DNA of 64,000 nt from an uncultured Peptoniphilus sp. (GCF_946998875.1 NZ_CAMQAY010000004.1:15985-79984), one strand, 5' to 3'; shown: positions 9,513-18,001, counted from the stretch's first letter. Program-made: numbers and translations. Notes: generated by a model not told the origin, from the sequence alone.

Positions 9513-9800
9513 ATGACAAAGGCTAAAATAAAAAATATTTTTCTTTCAATTTTAATTTTATCCACCTTAACTTTATTTTTATTTTTTGGACTGCCAAGAG
9601 AGGAGTCTATAACAAAAGTTAAAAGTGGCTATGGAAGAATTTTCCCAGAATATATTAGCTATAAAAATAAAAAGGGTTTAATCCAATATAGGGTTGATTT
9701 AAAATTAAATGAAAATAAAATAAAAAAAGATCCAAACTCTGAAAAGTATTACGCAGAATACAGGGGCACAATTAGACCAGAAGCCTTTAGCTTCAAATAA
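9513..9800 (+). CDS. Small membrane-anchored protein, paralogue of the next gene
   Basis: This 95-aa protein is of no recognised family. It has a short basic N-terminus, one hydrophobic segment (~residues 8-26) and an ~65-residue extracytoplasmic part. The C-terminal part shares the pattern FPEYI-YK--KGL--YR-DLK, then YY-EY-G, with the protein encoded at 9879-10172, so the two arose by duplication. The start ATG follows AAGGTGATG. It lies immediately behind the hbd terminator and shows no clear promoter of its own. The neighbouring two-component system suggests an envelope-stress or signal-response role, which is inference. Confidence 0.7.
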   Translation: MTKAKIKNIFLSILILSTLTLFLFFGLPREESITKVKSGYGRIFPEYISYKNKKGLIQYRVDLKLNENKIKKDPNSEKYYAEYRGTIRPEAFSFK

Positions 9801-9801
9801 A

Positions 9802-9845
9802 TTTGCACAAAAGTTAACTGACAAAATAATTTGAAATAATATAAT
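9802..9845 (+). promoter_or_regulatory. Promoter with a 22-bp box shared with 12452-12495
   Basis: TTTGCACAAAAGTTAACTGACA (9802-9823, given here in two parts: TTTGCACAAAAG and TTAACTGACA) ends in a -35 CTGACA. A 16-bp spacer leads to a perfect -10 TATAAT (9840-9845). The same box, spacing and -10 recur in front of the gene at 12552. Two copies flanking a LuxR-type response regulator suggest an activator or repressor site. Confidence 0.7.
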
Positions 9846-9878
9846 GAAGGTAAAGATAAAATTATTTGGGAGGTTTCT

Positions 9879-10172
9879 ATGATTTCTAAATTAAAAAGTA
9901 AAAGTGCAAAGATAATTTTAGGAGGTCTACTTCTTTTAGCCCTATTATTTTTATTTAACGGCTTTAAAAGTGAAATGGAAATTACAAGTGTAAAGAGGAG
10001 ATACGATGCCTACAGCTTTCCTGAATACATAACTTACAAGACAAATAAGGGCTTGGTAAGATACAGGGGAGACTTAAAATTCAATCCAGACTCAGTTAAA
10101 ATGGACAAAAATATTTATTATGGTGAATATTTTGGAAGAGTAAAAAAAGATGGATATATTTTTTTAAAATAA
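9879..10172 (+). CDS. Small membrane-anchored protein, paralogue of the previous gene
   Basis: This 97-aa protein has one N-terminal hydrophobic helix (~residues 11-30) and an outside domain. It shares FPEYITYK, NKGLVRYRGDLKF and YYGEYFGR-type positions with the 95-aa protein just upstream. It matches no family I recognise. GGGAGG precedes the ATG by eight bases. Transcription is from the box-containing promoter at 9802-9845 and ends at the hairpin at 10183. It is the first gene upstream of the kinase/regulator pair and is a likely target of it. Confidence 0.72.
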   Translation: MISKLKSKSAKIILGGLLLLALLFLFNGFKSEMEITSVKRRYDAYSFPEYITYKTNKGLVRYRGDLKFNPDSVKMDKNIYYGEYFGRVKKDGYIFLK

Positions 10173-10182
10173 TTAATTTTTC

Positions 10183-10212
10183 AAAAGGTTCTATTAATTT
10201 AGGACCTTTTAA
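10183..10212 (+). terminator. Terminator after the 97-aa protein gene
   Basis: AAAAGGTTCTA and TAGGACCTTTT (one G-U pair) form an 11-bp stem with a 6-base loop, followed by a weak T/A run. A TATAAT at 10227-10232 just downstream is the probable -10 for the kinase gene. Confidence 0.6.
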
Positions 10213-10270
10213 ATTTAAAAATAATATATAATAAAATCAGGCTTAAGTAAAATTGGAGAGGGATGGAAAT

Positions 10271-11836
10271 ATGACTAGGGACAAAAAAATTTTGAGGGCA
10301 AGTATTTTAATAGCCTATGTTTTTATAGGGCTTTACATATTATTTTATTCTGCAAAAATTTATAAGCTTAGAGATTTTAGTGGAATGTCTTTTTTATTCT
10401 CCCTAAGCCTTATAAATAATATTTCTCTTTTAACTTTTTTATTAGCTGATGACAGAAAAATTTTCCTAGATCACAGCTCTCTAGTGGTTTTATTTTCTCT
10501 GTGGATTTTGCTGGACTATATTTTTCTCTATAGATACAAAATAAATTTTAAATATACTTCCGAAGTCAGCCTGTCCTTTATTTATCTTTTGATTTTTTAT
10601 AATTTTTATATATTTTTAAGCAGGGTGAAGGAGATTAAGTGGAAATATTTTAATTATTTTGCCCTTATTATTTTTTTATTGGCCTTTATTTCTAATTATT
10701 TTAACAGTACTTTTTACATGGGCTTAGTGAAAATTTCTAGGCTCTTTATTGCAGTTTTTCCACTATTTCTTGTTCTTACATATAGAAAAGAAATAAAAAA
10801 ATATAGTCACAAGTTGCTTTCCAATGTCTGGATTATAAGCCTTATTTACTTGTTTTTATTTCTATTAATGAACTTCTTAAAGACCTTTACTTATGTTTAC
10901 CTTAGGGAATTTATAATTTTATTTGTGGCGGAACTTTCAATTTTAATCTTTATAGTTTCCATGGACAAAAATTTGAAAAAAGTAATTTTTGATTTTTATA
11001 GGAATCCCATAAACTTTATATTCATTATTATTTTCACACTATTTTTTGAAAGCTTTGTCAAAAATTATAGGTTAGCCTTTCTTTTTGCCATGATTTTTTC
11101 CTTAAATATGGCAAATATTAAGCTGATAATAAAATTTAGGAAGATAACAAATAATAAGTCAGCCTACGAAAAATTTTTATACAATAATAAATTGGCAAAA
11201 AATTTGTCAGAAAATTTTGAGAGAAGAAGCCTGAGCTTTCTCCACGATGACATTTTGCAAGATATAATTTTGTCGAAAAAGTTTTTAGAAGATGAGAAAA
11301 ATATGAGCAAGTCCCTAGAAATTCACAAGGGTCTCATTAAAAAGATTAGGCTGAAAATAAATTTAATAGAGCCAGCCTTTAGAGAGGGAATAAGTCACTA
11401 CGAAATTTATAGAGACCTCATAAATTCTTTAAAGGAAATGTATCCCAAAGACAAGCTCCTTGAATTTTACTGCGACAAAAATATTTTTCTGCCCAGTCCC
11501 TATGACAAGGTAATTTATAAGTTTATTCATGAGATGGTCACAAACTTTTACAAACATTCCAAGGGCTATTTTTCTGAATTAAGGCTGGAAATTGAGGGTG
11601 AAATAATATTTTTGACTATTAAAAATTTTGAGGATTACCTTGATGAAGATTTTAATAGGAAAAATCACTCTGGCATCAGTTTTATGGAGGAGACCTTAAA
11701 AATTTACGGGGGAGACTTAATACTTAAAGATAAGATAGAAAAAGATTCAAAAGACCAAGCCTATGTGGAATTTATTATCAAGCTGCCAATTCAAGAGGAG
11801 ATTGTAAATGAAAATTTTATTAATAGAAGATCATAA
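10271..11836 (+). CDS. Membrane sensor histidine kinase (NarX/DesK-type)
   Basis: This is a 521-aa kinase with about eight hydrophobic helices in the first ~290 residues and no recognisable extracytoplasmic sensor domain. The phospho-acceptor region FLHDDILQD (His325) fits the HisKA_3 type that pairs with LuxR-family regulators. The ATPase part shows an N-box HEMVTNFYKHS (~residues 420-430) and HSGISFMEE (~465). An in-frame TTG at 10253 overlaps the Shine-Dalgarno GGAGAGGG, so ATG 10271 is preferred. Its 3' end overlaps the regulator gene by 29 bp. The signal is unknown; the membrane-embedded sensor resembles envelope-stress kinases. Confidence 0.85.
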   Translation: MTRDKKILRASILIAYVFIGLYILFYSAKIYKLRDFSGMSFLFSLSLINNISLLTFLLADDRKIFLDHSSLVVLFSLWILLDYIFLYRYKINFKYTSEVSLSFIYLLIFYNFYIFLSRVKEIKWKYFNYFALIIFLLAFISNYFNSTFYMGLVKISRLFIAVFPLFLVLTYRKEIKKYSHKLLSNVWIISLIYLFLFLLMNFLKTFTYVYLREFIILFVAELSILIFIVSMDKNLKKVIFDFYRNPINFIFIIIFTLFFESFVKNYRLAFLFAMIFSLNMANIKLIIKFRKITNNKSAYEKFLYNNKLAKNLSENFERRSLSFLHDDILQDIILSKKFLEDEKNMSKSLEIHKGLIKKIRLKINLIEPAFREGISHYEIYRDLINSLKEMYPKDKLLEFYCDKNIFLPSPYDKVIYKFIHEMVTNFYKHSKGYFSELRLEIEGEIIFLTIKNFEDYLDEDFNRKNHSGISFMEETLKIYGGDLILKDKIEKDSKDQAYVEFIIKLPIQEEIVNENFINRRS

Positions 11837-12410
11837 GATGATGGCAAGTTCATTAAAGGAATTTTTGGAAAAAGATAAATTTTTTGAAATTGATTTATTA
11901 GAGGATTTGAAAAATTTAGAAGACATAAACTTTTTAAAGTCCTATGATATTTTGCTTGTGGACATAAACTTAAGGGGCTTTGAAGAATCTTTAAACGGCT
12001 TAGACTTGGCAGAAAAAATTTTAAGTAAAGACAAAAATATAAAAATAGTGATTTTATCTGGCTATGATTTATTTTTTTATGGCGAAAGAGCAAAAAGTCT
12101 TGGGGCCTATGCCTTCATCTCCAAGGAAGAGGACATGGAAAGCCTTAGAAATAAATTAAGAGAAGTCTACCTTCATGATAAAAAATTTTTTAAGGAAAAG
12201 GAAATTTTAGAAAAGTTGACAGAAAAGGAAGTTGAAATAGTTAAACTTTATTGTTCAGGCTTAAAGAGAAGTCAAGTTGCCAAGGAACTTTTTATCTCCG
12301 AGAGGTCCCTTGCAGTTATGTTAAATCGAATTTATCAAAAGCTCTACATCAATAACTACCAAGAACTTATGAAAAAAGCTATGGATCTTGGAATCATTGA
12401 TTCCTTTTAA
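11808..12410 (+). CDS. LuxR-family response regulator
   Basis: This 200-aa regulator has an N-terminal receiver domain with IEDH at residues 6-9 and the phosphorylatable Asp52 in LLVDINL. The SGYD segment (Thr replaced by Ser) and SKEED Lys follow. A C-terminal LuxR HTH begins at LTEKEVEIVKLY (~130-190). It is cognate to the kinase gene it overlaps. The only repeated promoter element nearby is the box at 9802-9823 and 12452-12473, which is the natural candidate for its binding site; that link is inference. Confidence 0.88.
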   Translation: MKILLIEDHKMMASSLKEFLEKDKFFEIDLLEDLKNLEDINFLKSYDILLVDINLRGFEESLNGLDLAEKILSKDKNIKIVILSGYDLFFYGERAKSLGAYAFISKEEDMESLRNKLREVYLHDKKFFKEKEILEKLTEKEVEIVKLYCSGLKRSQVAKELFISERSLAVMLNRIYQKLYINNYQELMKKAMDLGIIDSF

Positions 12411-12451
12411 AAATTTTTGATGTAAGGATAGGATAATAGCTTGACTTAAAT

Positions 12452-12495
12452 TTTGCACAAAAGTTAATTGACATTATGCTTATTACTTATATAAT
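12452..12495 (+). promoter_or_regulatory. Promoter with the second copy of the 22-bp box
   Basis: The copy (TTTGCACAAAAG then TTAATTGACA, 12452-12473) differs from that at 9802 by one base. It ends in a consensus -35 TTGACA (12468-12473). A 16-bp spacer leads to TATAAT (12490-12495). It drives the 109-aa membrane protein gene just behind the regulator. Confidence 0.7.
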
Positions 12496-12551
12496 TAAGG
12501 CAAAGAAGCCTTAAAATATTTTGATATTAAAAGTTAGATATGGGAGGAAAT

Positions 12552-12881
12552 ATGAATAAAACTAAAACAAATAAAATCGTCTTATCATCAGCCTATGGAC
12601 TTTTGCTTTTACTAATCGCCTTTAATTTTTACTTAAATGGATATTTAAGGGACTATTCAATCTATGAATATAACTTTTTTTATGGATTAAACCTATTGAT
12701 AATACCTTCACTTGTTTTATTATATTTTTACTTAAAGAAAGACTTGAGGAAATTAAAGCCTCTACTTTATTTTTTATTAATAGGCATGTTTTTCTTAAAT
12801 ATTTTTATTTTTAATGAGGCAAGGGGAAGAATAAGTTCTTATGAAGAGGGAAATATTAAATCAGTTGAATTAAATATTTAA
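12552..12881 (+). CDS. Small four-helix membrane protein
   Basis: This 109-aa protein consists almost entirely of hydrophobic segments (about residues 10-27, 39-58, 65-82 and 84-95 in rough terms) with Lys-rich loops. It belongs to no family I recognise. An in-frame ATG at 12540 lies on the Shine-Dalgarno GGGAGG, so ATG 12552 is the start. Its promoter carries the same box as that of the 97-aa gene, placing it in the probable regulon of the adjacent two-component system. Confidence 0.72.
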   Translation: MNKTKTNKIVLSSAYGLLLLLIAFNFYLNGYLRDYSIYEYNFFYGLNLLIIPSLVLLYFYLKKDLRKLKPLLYFLLIGMFFLNIFIFNEARGRISSYEEGNIKSVELNI

Positions 12882-12882
12882 A

Positions 12883-12911
12883 AAAATTGGAGGACTAGGA
12901 GTCCTCCTTTT
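12883..12911. terminator. Bidirectional terminator
   Basis: GGAGGACT-AGG-AGTCCTCC (12889-12907) is a perfect 8-bp stem with T-rich sequence on both sides. It can end the 109-aa gene on the plus strand and the riboflavin operon on the minus strand. Confidence 0.85.
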
Positions 12912-13005
12912 GTATTTTATAAAATATTCTTGCTTTAATTACTTGAAATTTTATTTGCAAGATAAGTTTTTATTTTACATTTTATCTTTTGGTCTAAAGT
13001 TAGGT

Positions 13006-13698
13006 TTATAAGAGATTCAAAATTTCACCAATAGAAGAAATTTTGTAATTTGCATCTTTTCCTTCTTCGTCACATCCAAAGCCGTAGCTGCAAAAAATGC
13101 TCTTTAAATTATTAATTCTTGCTGCTTTTATGTCGTGGTGTCTGTCGCCCACAAAGATGATCTCTTCCTTTATCTTTTGCCTTTCCATTTTTATGATCTC
13201 ATCCTTTGGAATGTAGTCATAAGTTTCTGCGGCAAAATATTTTTTGAAATAATTTTTTATCCCATAGACATCAAGGGCAGTGTCTAGATAAGATTCTCGA
13301 CAGTTGGATAGAATGTAGAGGTCATAATTCTTGTAAAGTTCTTCTAAAACTTTTATAGTACCATCATAAAGTTCGCCTATGCCCTTTTTTATGTTTTCAT
13401 CCATATTTTTACCTACAAGAGCCATGACTTCTTTTTTCAAATTTTCATCTGCACCCCTTGCAATGAGTTCGTAGGCAAAGTTTGGCTTCTCGCCTAAAAA
13501 TTTTGCCACATTTTTTTCTGAAAGTTCAAAGTCCCATGCAAAGCCATGGTCTCGCAAAAATTCTACGCCAGAAGAAAAAGCTGGATAATAGATTTTAATG
13601 GTATTGTGAAGGGTGCCGTCAAAGTCAAAAATTATGGACTTTACATTTTTAAGGCCATCATTTTTATATTGCAAATTTTCTTTTGCCAGCTTAGCCAC
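13006..13698 (-). CDS. HAD-family phosphatase, last gene of the riboflavin operon
   Basis: This 230-aa haloacid-dehalogenase hydrolase has motif I DFDGT (nucleophile Asp25, acid Asp27), motif II in LSNC (~residue 131), a Lys in motif III, and motif [13 protein letters not shown] helical cap lies between motifs I and II, as in phosphoglycolate-phosphatase-like (subfamily IA) enzymes. The GTG start overlaps the ribH stop by 8 bp, so it is translated with the riboflavin genes. The riboflavin pathway needs a phosphatase acting on the ribitylamino-pyrimidine 5'-phosphate, which in known bacteria is a HAD enzyme. This protein is a strong candidate, by context. Confidence 0.8.
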   Translation of the reverse strand: MAKLAKENLQYKNDGLKNVKSIIFDFDGTLHNTIKIYYPAFSSGVEFLRDHGFAWDFELSEKNVAKFLGEKPNFAYELIARGADENLKKEVMALVGKNMDENIKKGIGELYDGTIKVLEELYKNYDLYILSNCRESYLDTALDVYGIKNYFKKYFAAETYDYIPKDEIIKMERQKIKEEIIFVGDRHHDIKAARINNLKSIFCSYGFGCDEEGKDANYKISSIGEILNLL

Positions 13699-14158
13699 GA
13701 ATATCGCCTAATAGGTTTGCCATTTCTATTGCAGCTGTTGCAGCATCAAAGCCCTTGTTGCCAGCCTTTGTGCCCGCTCTTTCAATTGCTTGTTCAATAT
13801 TTTCTGTCGTGATGACGCCGAAAATTATTGGCACGCCAGTTTCAAGAGATGAAGATGCAATTCCCTTGGCAACTTCTGCTGATACAAGTTCGTAGTGAGT
13901 AGTTGCACCACGAATAACTGCGCCTAGGGCAATTACTGCGTCATATCTTTTTGTCATGGCAAGGGATTTTGCTGCTAGGGGAATTTCAAAAGACCCTGGA
14001 ACCCAAATCACTTCGATTTCATCGTCATTAACTCCATGCCTTTTTAGTCCGTCTATACATCCGTCTAAGAGCTTTGAGACTATAAACTCGTTAAATCTTG
14101 CCAAAACTATGGCGTATTTTTTTCCTTCAGATTTTAAATTTGCACTGTAAATTTTCAT
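13691..14158 (-). CDS. ribH: 6,7-dimethyl-8-ribityllumazine synthase
   Basis: RibH joins 5-amino-6-ribitylaminouracil and dihydroxybutanone phosphate to form lumazine. The 155-aa length is usual. Substrate-binding segments are [10 protein letters not shown] and [12 protein letters not shown], the latter holding the catalytic His of the family; ARFNEFIV near the N-terminus is also typical. It follows ribBA after ~50 bp and overlaps the HAD gene. The product assembles into pentamers or icosahedral shells in other bacteria. Confidence 0.95.
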   Translation of the reverse strand: MKIYSANLKSEGKKYAIVLARFNEFIVSKLLDGCIDGLKRHGVNDDEIEVIWVPGSFEIPLAAKSLAMTKRYDAVIALGAVIRGATTHYELVSAEVAKGIASSSLETGVPIIFGVITTENIEQAIERAGTKAGNKGFDAATAAIEMANLLGDIRG

Positions 14159-14212
14159 AATTCCTCCATTTATTTTTTCTCTTAATTATTTTTTTCTCTT
14201 AAAAATATTAAA

Positions 14213-15418
14213 TTATTTGCTAAATTCAGATAAGATGTGGTTCATCTTTTCTGCCTTTGTTCTCAAATAAAATTCGTCGTGCTTAGTTGAGTGAATTTCA
14301 ATTGGCACTCTTTCCTTTATGATCATGCCAAATTCTTGAAGAGAGTAGACCTTGTCAGGGTTATTTGTAAGAAGACGAAGTTCCTTTACTCCCAAATCTT
14401 GCAAGATTTGTGCGCCAGTTGAATAGTCTCTGGCATCTTCAGGAAAGCCAAGAGCCAAGTTTGCCTCAACTGTATCCATGCCCTGGTCTTGTAGGGCATA
14501 GGCGCGAATTTTATTGACAAGGCCGATGCCACGACCTTCTTGACGCATGTAAAGCAAAATCCCTCTGCCTTCCTCGTCAATTTTTTTCATGGCAAGGTGA
14601 AGTTGGTTGCCACAGTCGCATCTTGATGAGCCAAAGCAATCGCCAGTTAGACATTCAGAGTGAACTCTTGTGAGGACGTCCATGCCGTCACCAATTTCGC
14701 CTTTCACAAGGGCAATGTGGTGTTCGCCAGTAACCTTGTCGATGTAGGCATGAGCCCTAAAGTCGCCAAACTTTGTTGGAAGTTTTGCCTCTGCAACTTT
14801 TTCTACAATTTTTTCATGTCTCTTTCTATAAATTAAAAGTTCTTCAGTTGTAGTGATTTTCATGTCTAATTTTTTTGCAAGCTTAAATAAATCTTCGCCA
14901 CGCATCATGTGACCGTCATCTTGCATAATTTCACAGCAGAGACCAACTTCTTTTAGACCAGCAATTTTTAATAAATCAACTGTTGCCTCAGTGTGTCCTC
15001 GTCTCACAAAAATTCCATCTTTTTTAGCTACAAGAGGAAACATATGACCAGGTCTTCTAAAGTCCTCTGGCTTTGCATCATCTTCTGCAAGTTTATTTGC
15101 AGTTAAGGCTCTTTCCCAAGCAGAAATTCCTGTAGTTGTGTCGATGTGGTCAACGGAAACTGTAAAGGCAGTTTCGTGGTTGTCAGTGTTGTCGGCAACC
15201 ATTTGATTTAAGTCAAGTTTTTCTGCGTAAGATTTTGACATTGGCATACAAATAAGTCCCTTGGCAAGAGATGCCATGGTGTTTAAACTTTCACCAGTGG
15301 CAAATTCTGCAGCTTGAATCATGTCGCCTTCATTTTCTCTGTCAGGTTCGTCTGTTACTATTATAATTTCGCCCTTTTTTAAGGCTTCAACAACTTCTTC
15401 GATTGTGTTAACTTTCAT
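14213..15418 (-). CDS. ribBA: Bifunctional DHBP synthase/GTP cyclohydrolase II
   Basis: The 401-aa protein fuses two riboflavin enzymes. The N-terminal half (about 1-205) makes dihydroxybutanone phosphate from ribulose 5-phosphate; it shows [10 protein letters not shown] and [11 protein letters not shown]. The C-terminal half (about 206-401) opens GTP; it has the zinc cysteines in [15 protein letters not shown] and the loop RQEGRGIGL. An upstream in-frame TTG (15433) covers the Shine-Dalgarno GAGGAGA; ATG 15418 is the start. Both active sites look intact. Confidence 0.95.
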   Translation of the reverse strand: MKVNTIEEVVEALKKGEIIIVTDEPDRENEGDMIQAAEFATGESLNTMASLAKGLICMPMSKSYAEKLDLNQMVADNTDNHETAFTVSVDHIDTTTGISAWERALTANKLAEDDAKPEDFRRPGHMFPLVAKKDGIFVRRGHTEATVDLLKIAGLKEVGLCCEIMQDDGHMMRGEDLFKLAKKLDMKITTTEELLIYRKRHEKIVEKVAEAKLPTKFGDFRAHAYIDKVTGEHHIALVKGEIGDGMDVLTRVHSECLTGDCFGSSRCDCGNQLHLAMKKIDEEGRGILLYMRQEGRGIGLVNKIRAYALQDQGMDTVEANLALGFPEDARDYSTGAQILQDLGVKELRLLTNNPDKVYSLQEFGMIIKERVPIEIHSTKHDEFYLRTKAEKMNHILSEFSK

Positions 15419-15452
15419 GTCTTCTCCTCTCAAATTTCTATATAAAATTTAC

Positions 15453-16097
15453 TTAAAATCCATTTTCTAATAAAAAATTCTTTGTTATTTTGCTTGCTTC
15501 TTTAGTATTGACAAAATTGTAGACATAGCGGCCAATAATATCTGTCTCAATGTTTATTTTTTCGCCAAGATTTTTACTTGCAAGATTGGTGTCTGCAATT
15601 GTGGTTGGAATAATTGAGACTTCAAAATAATTTTCGCCTACCTTTGATACAGTGAGGCTAATGCCATCAAGAGCAATAGATCCCTTTTCGGCAATGTATT
15701 TAAAATTATCTGAGTCAAATTTTATCCTGTAGACAATTTCGTGACCCCTCTTTAAAATATTTATGATTTCGCCAACTCCATCAACATGACCTTGGACTAT
15801 GTGACCGTCAAGTCTTTTTGTAGGACTAAGAGCACGCTCTAAGTTTAAGGCTTGACCCCTGCTTAAATTTTTAAAGTTAGTTGAATTTATAGTTTCAACC
15901 ATAACTTCAGCCTTATAAAAATCATCGCCAAGCTCTGTCACAGTTAGGCAGACGCCATTTGTGGCAATGGAGTCGCCTCTCTTTGTGCCTTCCAAAACTT
16001 TTTTGCAGGAAATTTTTAAGGTGTAGAGGTCCTTTTCCTTTTTTATGTCAGCAAGTCTTCCAATTTCTTCTATTATTCCCGTAAAAATTTCAATCAC
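15453..16097 (-). CDS. ribE: Riboflavin synthase alpha chain
   Basis: RibE dismutates two lumazines to riboflavin. The protein is an internal repeat of two barrels, visible as NGVCLTV and ALDGISLTV. Family members begin M-F-T-G-I; here the codon at the Met position is ATT (I-F-T-G-I), so the usual start is missing. The nearest acceptable start is GTG at 16097, three codons upstream, overlapping the ribD stop by 8 bp, which gives 214 aa. A TTG at 16124 is possible but has no SD. GGAAGG stands almost on the GTG, so the true start remains uncertain. The product itself is clear. Confidence 0.9.
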   Translation of the reverse strand: MIEIFTGIIEEIGRLADIKKEKDLYTLKISCKKVLEGTKRGDSIATNGVCLTVTELGDDFYKAEVMVETINSTNFKNLSRGQALNLERALSPTKRLDGHIVQGHVDGVGEIINILKRGHEIVYRIKFDSDNFKYIAEKGSIALDGISLTVSKVGENYFEVSIIPTTIADTNLASKNLGEKINIETDIIGRYVYNFVNTKEASKITKNFLLENGF

Positions 16098-17205
16098 ACC
16101 TTCCAGTGACAAGTATGTCGTCAAATAATTTTTCGCATTTCATGTCCTTTATTTTTATGGCATCTTTTAATTCATGGATTTCCAAATCGCCAAGGGCAGG
16201 AATGCCCTTTGAGCCAAGCAAGATTGGCGCCATGAAAATATAAAATTTATCCACTAAATTATTTTTTAGCATCTCAGCGTTAAGAGTCCTTCCACCTTCA
16301 AGAAGGATGGAGGAAATGTCGTAGTCCTTTAATTTTTCCATTAAGTCCTTTAAATCAACCTTGTCATTTTTTTCGCCACATATTAAAACTTCTACATTTT
16401 TCATTTTTTTAAGCTTTTCAAGTTTTTCCCTGTCACAATTTTTTGTAGTTGCAATAATTGCAAGACTTTCTAAATCCTCTGAAAGAAGCTTTGCATCAAG
16501 GGGAATCCTAAGCCTTGAATCCGTTACAATTCTTATGGGATTGACCCTGTATTTGCCATGACGAACATTTAATGTTGGGTCATCTGCAAGAACTGTTCCT
16601 ATGCCAACCATAATTGCGTCAAGCTTTCCTCGAAGCTCATGAGAGTATGCCCTAGAAAAATCTGATGTTATCCACTTGGACTCGCCACTTGAAGTTGCAA
16701 TTTTCCCGTCAAGGGACATGCCAGCCTTTAGGACAACAAAGGGTCTCTTATTTTTTACATAGGTAAAAAATCTCTCGTTTAAGTTCAAACATTCTTCTTG
16801 GCAGACACCTTCTGTTATAGAAATCCCAGCATCTTCCAAAATTTTTATGCCGCCGCCAGAAACTTTAGGGAAGGGGTCAGTCGTTCCAATTACAACTCTT
16901 GTTATGCCTTCTTCCACAATTCGATTGGCGCAGGGTGGAGTCTTGCCAAAGTGAGAGCAAGGCTCTAGGTTTACATAGAGAGTGGCACCCTTAAGGTCAT
17001 TGCCTCGACTTTTTGCATCTTCAATGGCATTTACCTCTGCGTGGTTTTGGCCAAACTTTAAGTGGGCGCCCTCGCCAATTATTTCTTCATCTTTTACAAT
17101 TACGCAGCCCACTAGAGGATTAGTCTTTGTGTGACCAATGCCCTTTTCTGCAAGTTCTAGGGCACGAAGCATATAAAAGCTGTCGTTAAAATTTTCTACA
17201 TACAT
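16090..17205 (-). CDS. ribD: Riboflavin-specific deaminase/reductase
   Basis: This 371-aa bifunctional enzyme carries a zinc deaminase domain (HAEVNAI and EPCSHFGKTPPC, residues ~50-90) and a C-terminal NADPH-dependent reductase domain (VLKAGMSLDGKIATSSGES, then VGIGTVLADDP). It converts the product of GTP cyclohydrolase II to the ribitylamino-pyrimidine phosphate. It is the first gene after the FMN riboswitch and its terminator, so it is under direct FMN control. The annotated ATG follows AGGTGA. Confidence 0.95.
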   Translation of the reverse strand: MYVENFNDSFYMLRALELAEKGIGHTKTNPLVGCVIVKDEEIIGEGAHLKFGQNHAEVNAIEDAKSRGNDLKGATLYVNLEPCSHFGKTPPCANRIVEEGITRVVIGTTDPFPKVSGGGIKILEDAGISITEGVCQEECLNLNERFFTYVKNKRPFVVLKAGMSLDGKIATSSGESKWITSDFSRAYSHELRGKLDAIMVGIGTVLADDPTLNVRHGKYRVNPIRIVTDSRLRIPLDAKLLSEDLESLAIIATTKNCDREKLEKLKKMKNVEVLICGEKNDKVDLKDLMEKLKDYDISSILLEGGRTLNAEMLKNNLVDKFYIFMAPILLGSKGIPALGDLEIHELKDAIKIKDMKCEKLFDDILVTGRCD

Positions 17206-17217
17206 TAAATCACCTAT

Positions 17218-17241
17218 AAAAAAAGAGCCCAGACAGGGCTC
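17218..17241 (-). terminator. Riboswitch-controlled terminator before ribD
   Basis: Read on the minus strand, GAGCCC-TGTCT-GGGCTC is followed by seven Ts, between the FMN aptamer and the ribD start. It is the expression platform: FMN binding should favour termination. Confidence 0.85.
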
Positions 17242-17255
17242 AAAAATTTAAATTT

Positions 17256-17358
17256 ATCTTCTTTCATCCAGACTTTACTGTCGGTATTGGAATCTAACCA
17301 ATTCAGCTTGCGCTCGCGGACTTTACCGCCGGTGAGGAATTGCACCTCGCCCTGAAGA
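17256..17358 (-). promoter_or_regulatory. FMN riboswitch (RFN element)
   Basis: On the minus strand the sequence reads CTTCAGGGCGAGGTGCAATT..., then CCTCACCGGCGGTAAAG, CCGCGAGCGC, and AGTAAAGTCTGGATGAAAG. This is the near-invariant RFN core with its closing stem (CTTC...GAAG). It lies in the ribD leader, downstream of a consensus promoter and upstream of an intrinsic terminator. It should repress the riboflavin operon when FMN is plentiful. Confidence 0.97.
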
Positions 17359-17379
17359 ATTTTATTTACTTATAAGTTT

Positions 17380-17407
17380 ATGATATCACTAGATTATAAA
17401 TTGTCAA
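17380..17407 (-). promoter_or_regulatory. Promoter of the riboflavin operon
   Basis: On the minus strand, TTGACA (17402-17407) is followed after 16 bp by TATCAT (17380-17385), about 20 bp before the aptamer. Confidence 0.75.
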
Positions 17408-17418
17408 GAAGAGAAAAA

Positions 17419-17955
17419 TCATTTTCCCAACTTGTGGCTCTTAATAATTTTTAGGACATCACTTAACACTTCACTCATTTCTCTGTCGCTGTCGATGATA
17501 TAATCTGCATAAGAGTCTAAATTTTCTAAAACAGAAAGTCTTTTTTCTATGACGCTTTCATCTTCAGCTCTCTTAATCATTCTCTTTTTCAAAACTTCCT
17601 TGGAGCATTTTAAATAAATTGAGAGGGCATTTTTAAATTCCTTTTTTATGGCAAGGACGCCTTCTTTATCCACTATAATAACGCAGTCTCTTTTGTCATT
17701 ATTATTTAATTCAAGATCTTCTTTTAAAGTTGAATAATAATTTCCTGCATAGCAAGTTGAGCCAATAAATAAATTTTCCTCTTCCATTTTTTTAAAGTCA
17801 GAAATATTTATAAAATTATAATCAAGACCGTCAACTTCCTTGGGACGAGGAGGTCTCGTTGTGTAAGTTATTATTTTATTTAAACCCTCTTTTGCAAGTT
17901 CATCCCTAAGTGTGCTCTTGCCAGAGCCAGAGTGTCCAAGTATTAAGTAAATCAT
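17419..17955 (-). CDS. Guanylate kinase-like P-loop protein
   Basis: This 178-aa protein has a Walker A GHSGSGKST at residues 6-14 and the GMP-kinase-like segment TYTTRPPRPKEVDGLDY. It resembles guanylate kinase but is divergent and slightly short, and its lid region is not canonical. Many Firmicutes carry such second guanylate-kinase homologues besides Gmk; true GMP kinase activity is not certain. The frame extends upstream to 17994, but ATG 17955 after AAAGGAGAGG starts exactly at the P-loop strand. No terminator separates it from the riboflavin promoter. Confidence 0.7.
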   Translation of the reverse strand: MIYLILGHSGSGKSTLRDELAKEGLNKIITYTTRPPRPKEVDGLDYNFINISDFKKMEEENLFIGSTCYAGNYYSTLKEDLELNNNDKRDCVIIVDKEGVLAIKKEFKNALSIYLKCSKEVLKKRMIKRAEDESVIEKRLSVLENLDSYADYIIDSDREMSEVLSDVLKIIKSHKLGK

Positions 17956-18001
17956 AGCCTCTCCTTTAAATTTATTATTACAAGTATAACACATATATCA
18001 A

